From assembly GCA_040752635.1 (NCBI GenBank), contig JBFMGS010000016.1, positions 1 to 39,787 of the forward strand: 39,787 nucleotides of DNA. Reading direction: 5' to 3'. A program made the translations under genes and the position numbers. Below, piece by piece: positions 22,849 through 30,739 of the stretch. The DNA comes from JBFMGS01 sp040752635. Its GTDB lineage: Bacteria > Bacillota > SHA-98 > UBA4971. Under the pieces are notes generated by a model, which had not been told where the DNA came from, ran no database searches, and saw only the letters and a program-made list of their open reading frames with translations. Position 1 is the stretch's first letter; each line of letters starts with the position of its first letter.

Positions 22849-24492
22849 ATGAAAAACAGACTTAAGGTAGCTTGCGTGCAGCTCATGGCCTATCCACTTG
22901 ACCGGGCGGAAGAAGGGTTAGACCACGCTTTGGAAATGACAGACAGAGCGGCGACGGCACAGCCTGACCTCATAGTTCTGCCCGAGTGCACGTATCCAGC
23001 ATACTACCTTTGCGGGTGGCCGTCGCGGCGCGTGACCCTCAGGTCCACCCATGAAGTGCTGGCGCTTTTCGCAGATAAGGCGAAGAGATATGCCTGCCAC
23101 CTTGCGGTGGGAATCGCCGAGGAGGCTCCCGATGGCAAGACATACAACGCCGGATTCCTGCTGAACCCGGAAGGTAGGCCCCTTGGAAATGCACGGAAGC
23201 AGTTTCTGTGGCACTTCGATTCCCGCTGGTTCGCTCCAGGCGAAGCACTCGAGCCTATTGCAACACCCTGGGGCCCCGTGGGCATGTTCATCTGCGCTGA
23301 CGGACGCCTCCCCGAAATCCCGCGGGTCCTTGCCCTCAAAGGGGTGCGCCTCTTCGTGGACCTCACGAACTTGGTCTCGACCGGCAGGGACCAAACACGG
23401 TTGACCAACGCTCAGGTGGAATACATGCTTAAAGCGCGGGCCATTGAAAACCAGGCCTGGATTGCGGTTGCGAATAAGGTGGGCATGGAAGAAGAGAGCA
23501 TCGTGTATTGCGGCCGGAGCTTGATCGTTTCGCCGCAAGGTGATGTGGTCGCGCAGGGAAGCTCCGATTCACCTGAGATAGTCCTCGCCGACATCCCGTT
23601 ACCGTTTGAGGAGCCCATGGCAGTTGACGGCGTTTTCAGGCCCCTGCAGGACCGTCGCCCCGGTACATACGGTGACCTTGTACGACCGTTTACGGAGCTC
23701 CCGGTGGCTTCCTCTCTCGCGGAGGCGGTGGTTCCGGAGGAGAAATACCCTGTCGTGGCTGCGCTCCAGCTCGACCTGCACAGGACGACTGAATGCCTGC
23801 TTACCGAGCTCGAGCGACACCTGCACAACCTCGCCGTGCAGGGGGCTGACGTGGTCGTTTTGCCGGAGCCGCCTGCAGGGGAGTGGCCAATCGAACAGAG
23901 CAACGCTGTCGTGAGCTTCGTCCAGAGGACGACAGCAGAGGTGAACCTGGCCGTCGCCCTGGTTGGGGATGAAATAGACGGTGGGAGAAGGTACCGCACG
24001 GCCTTCTTTGTTGAAGGGGGAAATACAAGAGCCAGGTACCGCAAATCGCACCTCGATGACGCCGAAAAGGCCCTCTATGCTCCTGGCGATGGAGCTTATT
24101 GCGTTGCCCGCACGAAGCACGGCCATTTCGGGATCATGTTGGGATATGAGGGCTTGTTGCCGGAGGTAGCAAGGATTCTTACTCTGGAAGGCGCGGATGT
24201 TATTCTCTGGCCGTGTAGCTTTGAGGTCAACCGCCAGGATTGGTTTGCCCGCACCCGCGCGGCGGAGAACCGCATCTTCGTCGCAGCGAGCAATGCCGTG
24301 GGGGAGCACGGGATCGGTGAGAGCCTGATCGTCGATCCGCGCGGCGCGATCCTGGCTCAAGCCTTCAGCGGTCGAGACCAGGCCATCGCCACGCTGTTGC
24401 CCGTGACAGAAGCCCGCTGCAAGGCCATCGTACCTGGAACTGATGCGGTTCGCGGACGGCAGCCTTCGTCATATCACAGCCTCGTCGAGTAG
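22849..24492 (+). CDS. Tandem nitrilase-domain amidohydrolase with degenerate second domain
   Basis: A 547-residue protein of two carbon-nitrogen hydrolase domains in one chain. Domain 1 (about 5-270) has the full catalytic triad: E46 (VLPECTYP), K117 (ARKQFLW) and C149 (FICADGRLPE). Domain 2 (about 300-535) keeps E340 (VLPEPPAG) and K399 (RYRKSH), but the cysteine position is G432 in IMLGYEGLLPE, so it should be inactive. Ordinary nitrilase-family enzymes have one such domain, roughly 260-350 residues long. The ATG at 22849 is chosen for AAGGAAAGG 8 nt upstream and because the nitrilase fold begins there (KVACVQLMAY). No signal peptide is seen. The substrate is unknown: an amide or carbamoyl compound. 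It is transcribed alone, divergently from the PGA cluster. Confidence 0.88.
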   Translation: MKNRLKVACVQLMAYPLDRAEEGLDHALEMTDRAATAQPDLIVLPECTYPAYYLCGWPSRRVTLRSTHEVLALFADKAKRYACHLAVGIAEEAPDGKTYNAGFLLNPEGRPLGNARKQFLWHFDSRWFAPGEALEPIATPWGPVGMFICADGRLPEIPRVLALKGVRLFVDLTNLVSTGRDQTRLTNAQVEYMLKARAIENQAWIAVANKVGMEEESIVYCGRSLIVSPQGDVVAQGSSDSPEIVLADIPLPFEEPMAVDGVFRPLQDRRPGTYGDLVRPFTELPVASSLAEAVVPEEKYPVVAALQLDLHRTTECLLTELERHLHNLAVQGADVVVLPEPPAGEWPIEQSNAVVSFVQRTTAEVNLAVALVGDEIDGGRRYRTAFFVEGGNTRARYRKSHLDDAEKALYAPGDGAYCVARTKHGHFGIMLGYEGLLPEVARILTLEGADVILWPCSFEVNRQDWFARTRAAENRIFVAASNAVGEHGIGESLIVDPRGAILAQAFSGRDQAIATLLPVTEARCKAIVPGTDAVRGRQPSSYHSLVE

Positions 24493-24673
24493 TGGGGTAG
24501 GGGTAGGGCATCATCTGAAGTGGAAGCGTGACGGGGCTCTCTTTGAGCCCCTTCTCTGTCGCAAGTCGGCACATGAATATGGCATACAAGTACCTACGCG
24601 TTTGATACATAGCGTCGGCAGCTTTGAATGCGTCTTCCGCTTGCAGAAGCCATTCGGCAGCCTCAGCCAGCAA
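24365..24673 (-). pseudogene. HEPN-domain protein fragment
   Basis: The first 45 residues (MLAEAAEWLLQAEDAFKAAD, then YQTRRYLYAIFMCRLATEKGLKE) resemble the first two helices of HEPN-domain proteins, often paired with MNT nucleotidyltransferases. The second half, with the expected RNase motif, is missing: after GLKE the frame runs into unrelated sequence and overlaps the nitrilase 3' end by 128 nt. The expression signals look intact: TTG start, GGGAGGG 7 nt upstream, and a promoter. No MNT gene is adjacent. It is most likely the front end of a gene truncated by deletion. Confidence 0.55.
24533..24551. repeat. Perfect 7-bp hairpin after the nitrilase gene
   Basis: GGGGCTC-TCTTT-GAGCCCC lies about 40 nt after the nitrilase stop. 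It is placed like a terminator, but no T-run follows on either strand, so intrinsic termination is doubtful. Confidence 0.35.
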
Positions 24674-24693
24674 TGTTACGCCCTCCCAGGGTT

Positions 24694-24722
24694 ATCATAC
24701 CATGCGTGACAGATGGGAACAA
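24694..24722 (-). promoter_or_regulatory. Promoter of the HEPN fragment
   Basis: On the minus strand TTGTTC (24722-24717), a 17-nt spacer and TATGAT (24699-24694) form a sigma-A-like promoter just upstream of the fragment's ribosome binding site. Confidence 0.5.
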
Positions 24723-24747
24723 CACAAACCAGCGTAACATGAGAAGT

Positions 24748-25395
24748 TTACCTGAAGAACACATGGTTGCCGATCACTGTCGTGACGGGCCTTGTGCGGA
24801 CCCATGGATCATAGGTTTTCCAGGGGTTGTAGAAGCCGATCGCCCCCAGCGATGGATCCTCACCTGCTATTGCCCGATCCGCTGCGTTCAATGAGGTCTG
24901 TGTCGGCGGGAGGTTGATCGTGCCGTTTGCCACGGGCGTGAACTGTACGTACCCATGATCGACATGAAAGATCACTTCGGTCACGGTGTTCGGGTAATTC
25001 GGGCTCTCGACGCGGTTGAAAACCACCGCTCCCACGGCCACTTGCCCGTTGAACGGTTCACCCTCAGCCTCGGCACGAATCAGCCTGGCCAGAAGCATCC
25101 TCTCTTCGGGGGTAACCTGGTACCCTTGCGACGGAGGAGGCGGCTGTGGTGTGGGCGTGCTTGGAGGGCCGGGCTCAGGTTCAGGCCCAGGCTCAGGCTC
25201 AGGGCCTGGCTGGGGCGCCGGCGACGGTGTAGGACCCGGCCCGGGCGGCGGCTCGGTTACAGGTTCCTCGGGGCGAGCAGGCGCCGGTTGATACCCTGGG
25301 TCTTGCCCCGGTGCGGTTACCGGTTGACTGCCCATCCCCGCGGCTACAAAGAACAGGCTCAGCAGGAGAATCAGGGCAATAACGTTGTTGTTCAT
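24748..25395 (-). CDS. SleB/CwlJ-type cell-wall hydrolase with Pro-rich linker
   Basis: Exported peptidoglycan hydrolase (215 residues) of the Hydrolase_2 family, which includes spore cortex-lytic SleB. Layout: signal peptide (1-22, NNNVIALILLLSLFFVAAG), a Pro/Gly/Glu-rich linker (about 25-95, with PGPEPEPGPEPEPGP-like repeats), then the catalytic domain (97-215). The likely catalytic Glu is in LIRAEAEGEPFNGQVAVGAV; later motifs are FNRV, GAIGFYNP and the end IGNHVFFR. It lacks the N-terminal peptidoglycan-binding domain of SleB; the linker may replace it. The ATG at 25395 is chosen for the signal peptide and AGGAA upstream. It is one of the main pointers to a spore-forming host. Confidence 0.9.
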   Translation of the reverse strand: MNNNVIALILLLSLFFVAAGMGSQPVTAPGQDPGYQPAPARPEEPVTEPPPGPGPTPSPAPQPGPEPEPGPEPEPGPPSTPTPQPPPPSQGYQVTPEERMLLARLIRAEAEGEPFNGQVAVGAVVFNRVESPNYPNTVTEVIFHVDHGYVQFTPVANGTINLPPTQTSLNAADRAIAGEDPSLGAIGFYNPWKTYDPWVRTRPVTTVIGNHVFFR

Positions 25396-25694
25396 GCATT
25401 TCCTGTTCAACAAATGCCCGTGGAACTCATTCAAGTAAATGTTGGACAGGCTGGCACACCTGGCGTGTGATGGCACCCTCTTCTTCTACACGTTTTTCAG
25501 AGTTGGACCCTGAGCGTCAAATTCGCGGGATGCGTTCTGCTGCCGCAGCACCTGAAACGTGGAGAATCAATTGGCCGTTGCGGAGCATGACAGGCTCCTG
25601 TACGCAGACGATTCTCGCGGGCGTCAGCACATGAGCGCCAGCGCGCGAGTTTTCGGACGCGAGCTTCGTGCACGAGCTTGCGAGCCTCCCACGC
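25396..25694. other. Intergenic region between the cell-wall hydrolase and acyl-CoA dehydrogenase genes
   Basis: About 300 nt of non-coding sequence between divergent genes. I see no RNA gene, clear hairpin or convincing promoter for the minus-strand hydrolase. The plus-strand acyl-CoA dehydrogenase promoter follows immediately to the right. Confidence 0.4.
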
Positions 25695-25723
25695 TTGACA
25701 GGCCTCAGCCTGAGTGCTAAACT
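25695..25723 (+). promoter_or_regulatory. Sigma-A promoter of the acyl-CoA dehydrogenase operon
   Basis: TTGACA (25695-25700), a 17-nt spacer and TAAACT (25718-25723) precede the operon by about 60 nt. The -35 is perfect and the spacing optimal. Confidence 0.75.
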
Positions 25724-25757
25724 GCGGTTAGTAGTTCCTATTAGTAGCAGGTGCTAA
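25714..25757 (+). promoter_or_regulatory. Repeat cluster over the promoter, candidate operator
   Basis: GTGCTAA occurs at 25714-25720 and 25751-25757, and TTAGTAG at 25728-25734 and 25741-25747. CTAA and TTAG also pair as inverted repeats. The cluster overlaps the -10 and the transcription start, where a repressor responding to acyl-CoA or redox state could bind. No regulator gene is adjacent. Confidence 0.4.
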
Positions 25758-25784
25758 TCTGCGTCTGCCGGGGGAGGAGCGGCG

Positions 25785-26942
25785 ATGAACTACTTTCTCA
25801 CCGAAGAGCAGGAGATGATCCGGGACCTTGCGAAGAAGATAGCGGTAGAAAAAGTCGCGCCGAGGGCGGCTGAGTTCGATGAAGCTGAGGAGTTCCCCTG
25901 GGACCTCATGAAGGTCCTGGCGGAAGCGGGCCTTTTCGCGGTGTGGGTCCCCGAGGAATACGGGGGTCTCGGGGGTGGCGTGTTCGAGCAATGCCTGGTC
26001 GTGGAGGAACTCTCGCGGGCGTGCGGCGCGGTGGCGGTCTCGTACGCTGCGAGCGCGCTTGGAGGATTCCCCATACTCCTCTTCGGCACGGAGGAGCAAA
26101 AGCAAAAGTATATGCCGGACATCGCATCCGGCGCCAGGCTGGCTGCGTTCGCCCTGACAGAGCCCGGTGCGGGGTCCGACGCCTCAAACATTCGCACGAC
26201 CGCCAGGCGCGATGGCGACTATTACATACTGAACGGCACGAAGCAATGGATTACAAACGGAGGAGAGGCTGAAGTTTACACCGTCATTGCCACGGTTGAC
26301 CCGTCCAGGGGACCGAGGGGAATGACGGCTTTTATTGTTGAGAAGGGCACCCCCGGCTTTGAATTCGGCAAAAAGGAAAAGAAGATGGGCATCAGGGCGT
26401 CAGCCACGAGAGAGCTCATCTTCCAGGACTGCCGGGTGCCGGCGGAAAACATCCTCGACCGCGAGGGCAAGGGCTTCATAGTCGCCATGCGCACCTTTGA
26501 CCGGACTCGCCCCGGCGTAGCGGCGCAGGCAGTAGGCATAGCCCAGGGCGCCCTGGATAGGGCGGCGAAGTACGCAACCGAGCGCGTCCAGTTCGGCAAG
26601 AGGATCGCGGAGTTCCAGGCCATCGAGCACATGCTCGCAGACATGGCAACACAAGTTGAGGCGGCCCGCGCTCTCGTGTATTCTACCGCCCGGATGATCG
26701 ACGCAGGCGAGCGCGACTTCGCGAAGGAAGCGTCCATGGCCAAGGTCTTCGCGTCGGACGTCGCCATGCGAGTGACCACCGACGCCGTCCAGATCTTTGG
26801 AGGATATGGCTACATGCGCGACTACCCCGTTGAGAAGATGATGCGCGACGCCAAGATCACGCAGATTTATGAAGGCACGAACCAGATCCAGCGGTCCATC
26901 ATCGGCGGCGCCGTCATTAAGGAGGCGATGAGGCGCAAATGA
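25785..26942 (+). CDS. Acyl-CoA dehydrogenase
   Basis: FAD enzyme that introduces the alpha-beta double bond in an acyl-CoA and passes electrons to the ETF encoded downstream; it might run in reverse as an enoyl-CoA reductase. It has 385 residues, the normal length. Visible motifs: N-terminal helical domain (EMIRDLAKKIAVEKVAPRA), FAD-binding FALTEPGAGSDASN and NGTKQWITNGG, and the C-terminal FGGYGYMRDYPVEK with the catalytic Glu of the IYEGTNQIQR motif, as in short/medium-chain enzymes. GGGGGAGGAG lies 5 nt before the ATG. The stop overlaps the etfB start by 4 nt. Chain-length specificity cannot be read with confidence, though the sequence is of the butyryl-CoA dehydrogenase type. Confidence 0.95.
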   Translation: MNYFLTEEQEMIRDLAKKIAVEKVAPRAAEFDEAEEFPWDLMKVLAEAGLFAVWVPEEYGGLGGGVFEQCLVVEELSRACGAVAVSYAASALGGFPILLFGTEEQKQKYMPDIASGARLAAFALTEPGAGSDASNIRTTARRDGDYYILNGTKQWITNGGEAEVYTVIATVDPSRGPRGMTAFIVEKGTPGFEFGKKEKKMGIRASATRELIFQDCRVPAENILDREGKGFIVAMRTFDRTRPGVAAQAVGIAQGALDRAAKYATERVQFGKRIAEFQAIEHMLADMATQVEAARALVYSTARMIDAGERDFAKEASMAKVFASDVAMRVTTDAVQIFGGYGYMRDYPVEKMMRDAKITQIYEGTNQIQRSIIGGAVIKEAMRRK

Positions 26943-27727
26943 ACGTTGCCGTTCTCATCAAACAAGTCCCCGAGACCACCGATGTAAAGATAAACCGCGA
27001 GACCAACACGCTGATGAGAGAAGGGGTGGCGTCGATCATAAACCCCTTCGATATGTACGCCATCGAGGAGGCACTCAGGATACGCGAGCAGCACGGCGGG
27101 AAGGTCACGATCATCACCATGGGCCCCCCGCAGGCAGAAGAGGCCTTGCGTCAGGCGCTTGCGCTGGGCGCGGACGAAGCCGTCCTGCTGTCCGACCGCG
27201 CGTTTGCCGGGGCGGACACTCTCGCAACATCCTACACGCTTGCAAAGGCCATCGAAAAGCTCGGCGGGTTTGACCTTGTCATCTGCGGCAAGCAGGCCAT
27301 GGACGGGGACACGGCCCAGGTCGGCCCGGAGGTTGCGGAGAACCTCGACATCCCCCATGTAACATATGTCCGCAAGATAGAGGAGCTTTCGCCGGGTTAC
27401 GTTCGCGTGCAACGTATGACCGAGGAAGGCTACGAAGTCATAGAGTCGCCTCTACCGGCGCTCATAACTGTGGTAAAGGAGATAAACGAACCCAGGATGC
27501 CATCTATCAAAGGCATGCTGAAGGCCAAGAAGGCTGCCATTACTATGTGGACGGCGGCGGACCTCGCTGTTGATGAGGACCAGGTCGGCCTCGCGGGCTC
27601 ACCGACCCGCGTGATTCGCATATTCACCCCCGAGCAGAGGGGCAAGGGCGAGATCATCCAGGGCGAGACGGTCCAGGAAAAGGTGAGGACCCTCGTAGCG
27701 AAGCTGAAGGAAACTCACCTCGTGTGA
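26939..27727 (+). CDS. etfB: Electron transfer flavoprotein beta subunit
   Basis: Partner of EtfA; together they carry electrons from or to the acyl-CoA dehydrogenase. The 262-residue protein opens with the family signature NVAVLIKQVPETTDVKI and contains NPFDMYAIEEALRIRE, VICGKQAMDGDTAQVGPEVAE and LPALITVVKEINEPRMPS. The ATGA overlap with the upstream gene shows translational coupling. In bifurcating ETFs this subunit binds the NADH-oxidising FAD; the linked ferredoxin-type EtfA makes that plausible here, but I cannot prove it from sequence alone. Confidence 0.95.
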   Translation: MNVAVLIKQVPETTDVKINRETNTLMREGVASIINPFDMYAIEEALRIREQHGGKVTIITMGPPQAEEALRQALALGADEAVLLSDRAFAGADTLATSYTLAKAIEKLGGFDLVICGKQAMDGDTAQVGPEVAENLDIPHVTYVRKIEELSPGYVRVQRMTEEGYEVIESPLPALITVVKEINEPRMPSIKGMLKAKKAAITMWTAADLAVDEDQVGLAGSPTRVIRIFTPEQRGKGEIIQGETVQEKVRTLVAKLKETHLV

Positions 27728-27764
27728 GCATTTTGGGTTGAATCTCCGGAGAGGAGCGGTGGGC

Positions 27765-28732
27765 GTGTCAGTTCGGGTCCTTTCTGATAGATGCACGGGA
27801 TGTGAAGCATGCGTTGCGGCCTGCCCTTACGGGGCCATTGCGGTGAAGGATGGCATTGCTGTTCTTCTTGAGAACTGCACGTTTTGCAGCGCCTGTGCAG
27901 GCGAATGCCCTGTAGAGGCCATCCTGGTCGAAGAGTCAAAACCGGGGCCAGCCGTCCCTGATGCTAAGGCTGAGGCACGTGGTGTGTGGGTTTTCGCGGA
28001 GCAACGCCGCGGAGTGCCCGCAAGCGTAGTATATGAACTCCTGGGAGAGGGCCGCAAGCTCGCCTCGGACCTCGGGGAAGAGCTTTGCGCGGTGGTGTTG
28101 GGACATAACCTCGACGACGCCGCGCGAGAACTCATCGCTCACGGCGCGGACAAGGTTTACGTTGTTGACGATCCCCTGCTAGCTGACTTCCAGGATGAAC
28201 CCTACGCCCAGGTGATCACCGAACTCGCGCAGCAATACAGGCCATCGGTTTTCCTGCTCGGCGCGACGACCATCGGCAGGTCGCTTGCCCCGAGAGTCGC
28301 AGCGAGGCTCAAGACGGGCCTCACGGCGGACTGCACGGGTCTCGATATAGACAAAGAGAAGCGCCTGCTGCTCCAGACGCGCCCCGCTTTTGGAGGCAAC
28401 ATCATGGCCACCATCCTGTGCCCGGACAGGCGCCCCCAAATGGCGACGGTCAGGCACAAGGTGATGAAGCGCGCCCAGCGCGACCAAACGCGGCGCGGGG
28501 AGATCGTCAGGCTTGTGAAGGACATCCTGCCGACCAGGGCGAGGTTGGTGAAGGTAGTCGAGGAAACCGAGCAGATGGTGAACCTTGCGGAGGCCGACAT
28601 AATCGTGTCGGGCGGCAGGGGGCTTGGCAAGGCTGAGAACTTCCGGCTCATCGAGGATCTCGCGCGCGTCCTGGGCGCGGCAGTGGGCGCCTCGCGCGCC
28701 GCTGTGGACGCCGGGTGGATACCTTACGCCCA
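27765..28732 (+). CDS. etfA: Electron transfer flavoprotein alpha subunit with ferredoxin domain (3' end in gap)
   Basis: The N-terminus is a 2x[4Fe-4S] ferredoxin domain: C10, C13, C16 and C20-P, then C38, C41, C44 and C48-P. It is followed by a normal EtfA (ARGVWVFAEQRRGVPASVV onward) and the FAD domain (GLTADCTGLD, RPAFGGNIMATI, SGGRGLGKAENF, ASRAAVDAGWIPY). GTG at 27765 is the start, since GGAGAGGAG lies 8 nt upstream; the frame opens earlier at a TTG without a site. The last roughly 75 residues are lost in the N-run. EtfA with a fused ferredoxin is known from anaerobes where the dehydrogenase-Etf complex couples to ferredoxin, as in caffeyl-CoA reductase and lactate dehydrogenase systems. 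Electron confurcation or bifurcation is therefore likely. Confidence 0.93.
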
Positions 28733-28832
28733 NNNNNNNNNNNNNNNNNNNNNNNNNNNNNNNNNNNNNNNNNNNNNNNNNNNNNNNNNNNNNNNNNNNN
28801 NNNNNNNNNNNNNNNNNNNNNNNNNNNNNNNN
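28733..28832. other. Scaffold gap (100 N), etfA / SwrB-like
   Basis: Exactly 100 N. The etfA 3' end and the end of the SwrB-like gene, on opposite strands, are lost here. The true distance is unknown, so metabolic and flagellar genes may not really be neighbours. Confidence 0.97.
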
Positions 28833-29347
28833 CCGATCCCGACGCGCCTTGCGATCTCTGGGACGCTCAGGCCCTGGCCGGCCAGGTTGAATACGAGCGA
28901 GTGCTTCTCGGGCAAGCGGAGCAACTCCACTTCCGTAGCCGGTTGAGCGGCTGGGTTGAGGGCACTCTGCCCGCCCTCGCAAGCTGCCAGCATCTCCTTG
29001 AGCCTTACGATCTTGGCCTCGACCTCGTCCAGGAGCTGTGCAGCTACGGCAGAACGCCTCTCGAGGTCCCGGATGACGCGCTGCGCAGCGGCTTCCACCT
29101 CGACGGCTGCGTCTTTAACGGCTTCCCCAACCGAAAGCGCAGCCTTTCCCTGACGCACCCCGCGGCGTCCACCGCCTCGGCCTCGCATACGGTCTTCTGA
29201 GCTTCCCCCATCTGCCGCGTTCCCGTCGATGCCTGCCATCTGCCGGTGCCCCACCAGCATCCCCAGGGAAAAGGCTATGAGCATAAACCCCAATGTGCCG
29301 AGGGCGGCTGCAATGAGAATCTGCTGCGGTAATGCAAGAATGCCCAC
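28833..29347 (-). CDS. SwrB/DUF6115-like flagellar-operon membrane protein (3' end in gap)
   Basis: Visible part of 171 residues. One N-terminal membrane segment (about 8-30, IAAALGTLGFMLIAFSLGML) is followed by a basic Arg/Gly-rich stretch, a long coiled coil (about 65-125) and a C-terminal HTH-like tail (KHSLVFNLAGQGLSVPEIARRVGI) that runs into the gap. This layout and the place at the end of the flagellar operon match SwrB (YlxL) of Bacillus, which activates flagellar export. GTG start with GGAGGT 7 nt upstream. It follows the small charged protein by 3 nt. Confidence 0.75.
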
Positions 29348-29350
29348 GCT

Positions 29351-29722
29351 CTAAACCTCCACATCAATTGTTCGCCCCGAAACCAGGGTCTGTTCCGCCC
29401 TTGATTCGCCGCCTTGCTGCGTGCGCGCGGCCTCCTCATTCGTACCGGCTTGCCCTGTAGCCCGGCCCGGCGTGCCTTGAGCTTTGCCCTCCGGGGCGTC
29501 CTGAGATCCCCTGCCGCGCCGCTCTTTTTCGTCGCGGATCTTATCCCCCTCAGGTCTGGGCGACGATGTCACCTGATGCGACCTTTCCTCGGCGCGGCGC
29601 GAGAACTCGGCTGCAAATGCCTGCTGACCGGTTTTAGCCACATCGTTCTGCACTCTTTGTACCCGCTCGGCCTCCTGGGTCCTGGCGATGGCGTTCTGGA
29701 CGTCAACAGATCGCACGGACAC
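29351..29722 (-). CDS. Small charged flagellar-operon protein
   Basis: A 123-residue hydrophilic protein, rich in Gln, Arg, Glu and Gly, without membrane segments. The N-terminal third (VDVQNAIARTQEAERVQRVQNDVA) looks helical; the rest looks disordered. I do not recognise a named family, but short Gln-rich proteins occur between sigma28 and the SwrB-like gene in related operons. GTG start with AAAGGAGG 8 nt upstream. It may help filament or export assembly, judging only from position. Confidence 0.7.
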   Translation of the reverse strand: MSVRSVDVQNAIARTQEAERVQRVQNDVAKTGQQAFAAEFSRRAEERSHQVTSSPRPEGDKIRDEKERRGRGSQDAPEGKAQGTPGRATGQAGTNEEAARTQQGGESRAEQTLVSGRTIDVEV

Positions 29723-29736
29723 TGTCTTCGCCTCCT

Positions 29737-30308
29737 TTAACCCTTCTCCGGCATAAGTTTGGCTCTCAATCTCAGCATCGCACGCGCGTGCAGCTGTGAC
29801 ACCCTTCCCTCCGACACGCCGAGAATTTCCGCTATCTCTTTTGACGTGAGTTCATCGTAGTAGTGCAAGGTTACGATAAGCCTCTCGCGTTCGGGTAGTT
29901 CGTCGATAGCCTTTGCGAGTCGCGCCCTTATGTCTTCGAGCTCACATATGGCAAGCGGGTCGGGGCTTTCCGGGTCGGCGACCGAATCGAGCACCGCGAC
30001 CGTGCGGCCGTCATCGCTTATCTGAAGCACCTCATCGAGGGAAAGCAGGGCACCCCGCGCGGTTTCAGCCATCATCTTCTGCATGTGCTCCAAGCTTACG
30101 CCGAGCTCCGCCGCGACCTCTTCGTCGGAGGCCTGCCGCCCGAGCTTCCTCTCCAGGGTCGCATAGACTTGCCCGATTCGTTTCGCATTTTGCCGCACCG
30201 ACCTCGGCACCCAATCAATCTCCCTCACACCGTCAGCCATTGCGCCCTTAATGCGTGTCTCAGCGTAGGTCTCAAACTTGACACCCTTGGTGGGGTCGAA
30301 CTTCTCTA
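29737..30308 (-). CDS. fliA: Flagellar sigma factor sigma28 (FliA/SigD), 5' end in gap
   Basis: RNA polymerase sigma factor for late flagellar and motility genes. The visible 190 residues run from the end of region 2 (EKFDPTKGVKFETYAETRIKG, then EIDWVPRSVRQ) through region 3 to the region 4 helix-turn-helix (TSKEIAEILGVSEGRVSQLHARAM). WVPRSVR and the overall pattern mark the FliA/WhiG group. The first 60 or so residues are hidden in the N-run, which also holds the end of the YcgR-like gene. Its stop lies 14 nt before the start of the small charged protein. Confidence 0.95.
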
Positions 30309-30408
30309 NNNNNNNNNNNNNNNNNNNNNNNNNNNNNNNNNNNNNNNNNNNNNNNNNNNNNNNNNNNNNNNNNNNNNNNNNNNNNNNNNNNNNNNNNNNN
30401 NNNNNNNN
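30309..30408. other. Scaffold gap (100 N), fliA / ycgR
   Basis: Exactly 100 N. Judged by family lengths it hides the 5' end of fliA (about 60 codons) and the PilZ half of the YcgR-like gene (over 100 codons), so at least about 0.5 kb is missing. Confidence 0.97.
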
Positions 30409-30577
30409 CATCGCCTTCAGAGAGCCTCAAGACAGCACCTTTACGTGTTGGTGCAGCCACGACGACAGCGTCGGCTCCGACATCCTCGATTCGGCTTGGG
30501 TACCTGCCTGCGTTACGTCCTTCGGGAACAACGAGGGTGATATTCCTGTTTACTACCAATATGTCCTCGAATTCCAC
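30409..30577 (-). CDS. ycgR: YcgR-like flagellar brake protein (3' end in gap)
   Basis: Only the first 56 residues are visible. They match the N-terminal YcgR domain (NRNITLVVPEGRNAGRYPSRIEDVG, then VVVAAPTRKGAVLRLSEGD). In full-length proteins a PilZ domain binding cyclic di-GMP follows, and the protein slows the motor. That part is in the gap. GTG at 30577 is the start, because GGGAGG lies 9 nt upstream; an earlier GTG touches the site. Position between flhG and sigma28 is usual in Bacillota. Confidence 0.8.
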
Positions 30578-30739
30578 CGTGGCCACCCTCCCGAGTTGAG
30601 GTTTCCCTAAACGGGTGCACTTCAGGGGTCCGCACCAGCTCCGCCCGCTCACGCGAGGAGATCTCCCGGGGACAAGTCGGACCGCGCCGACCGCCCGGAG
30701 ACTCCAACGACGCGTGCCCGCCAGTTCAACCTGCGAACC

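Noticed and set aside
24533..24551. Hairpin as intrinsic terminator of the nitrilase gene
   Set aside because: Placement fits, but there is no T-run after the stem on either strand.
25140..25330. Apparent DNA repeat array (CAGGCTCAGG-like units)
   Set aside because: It encodes the Pro/Gly/Glu linker of the SleB-like protein; low-complexity coding sequence explains it and there are no spacers as in CRISPR.
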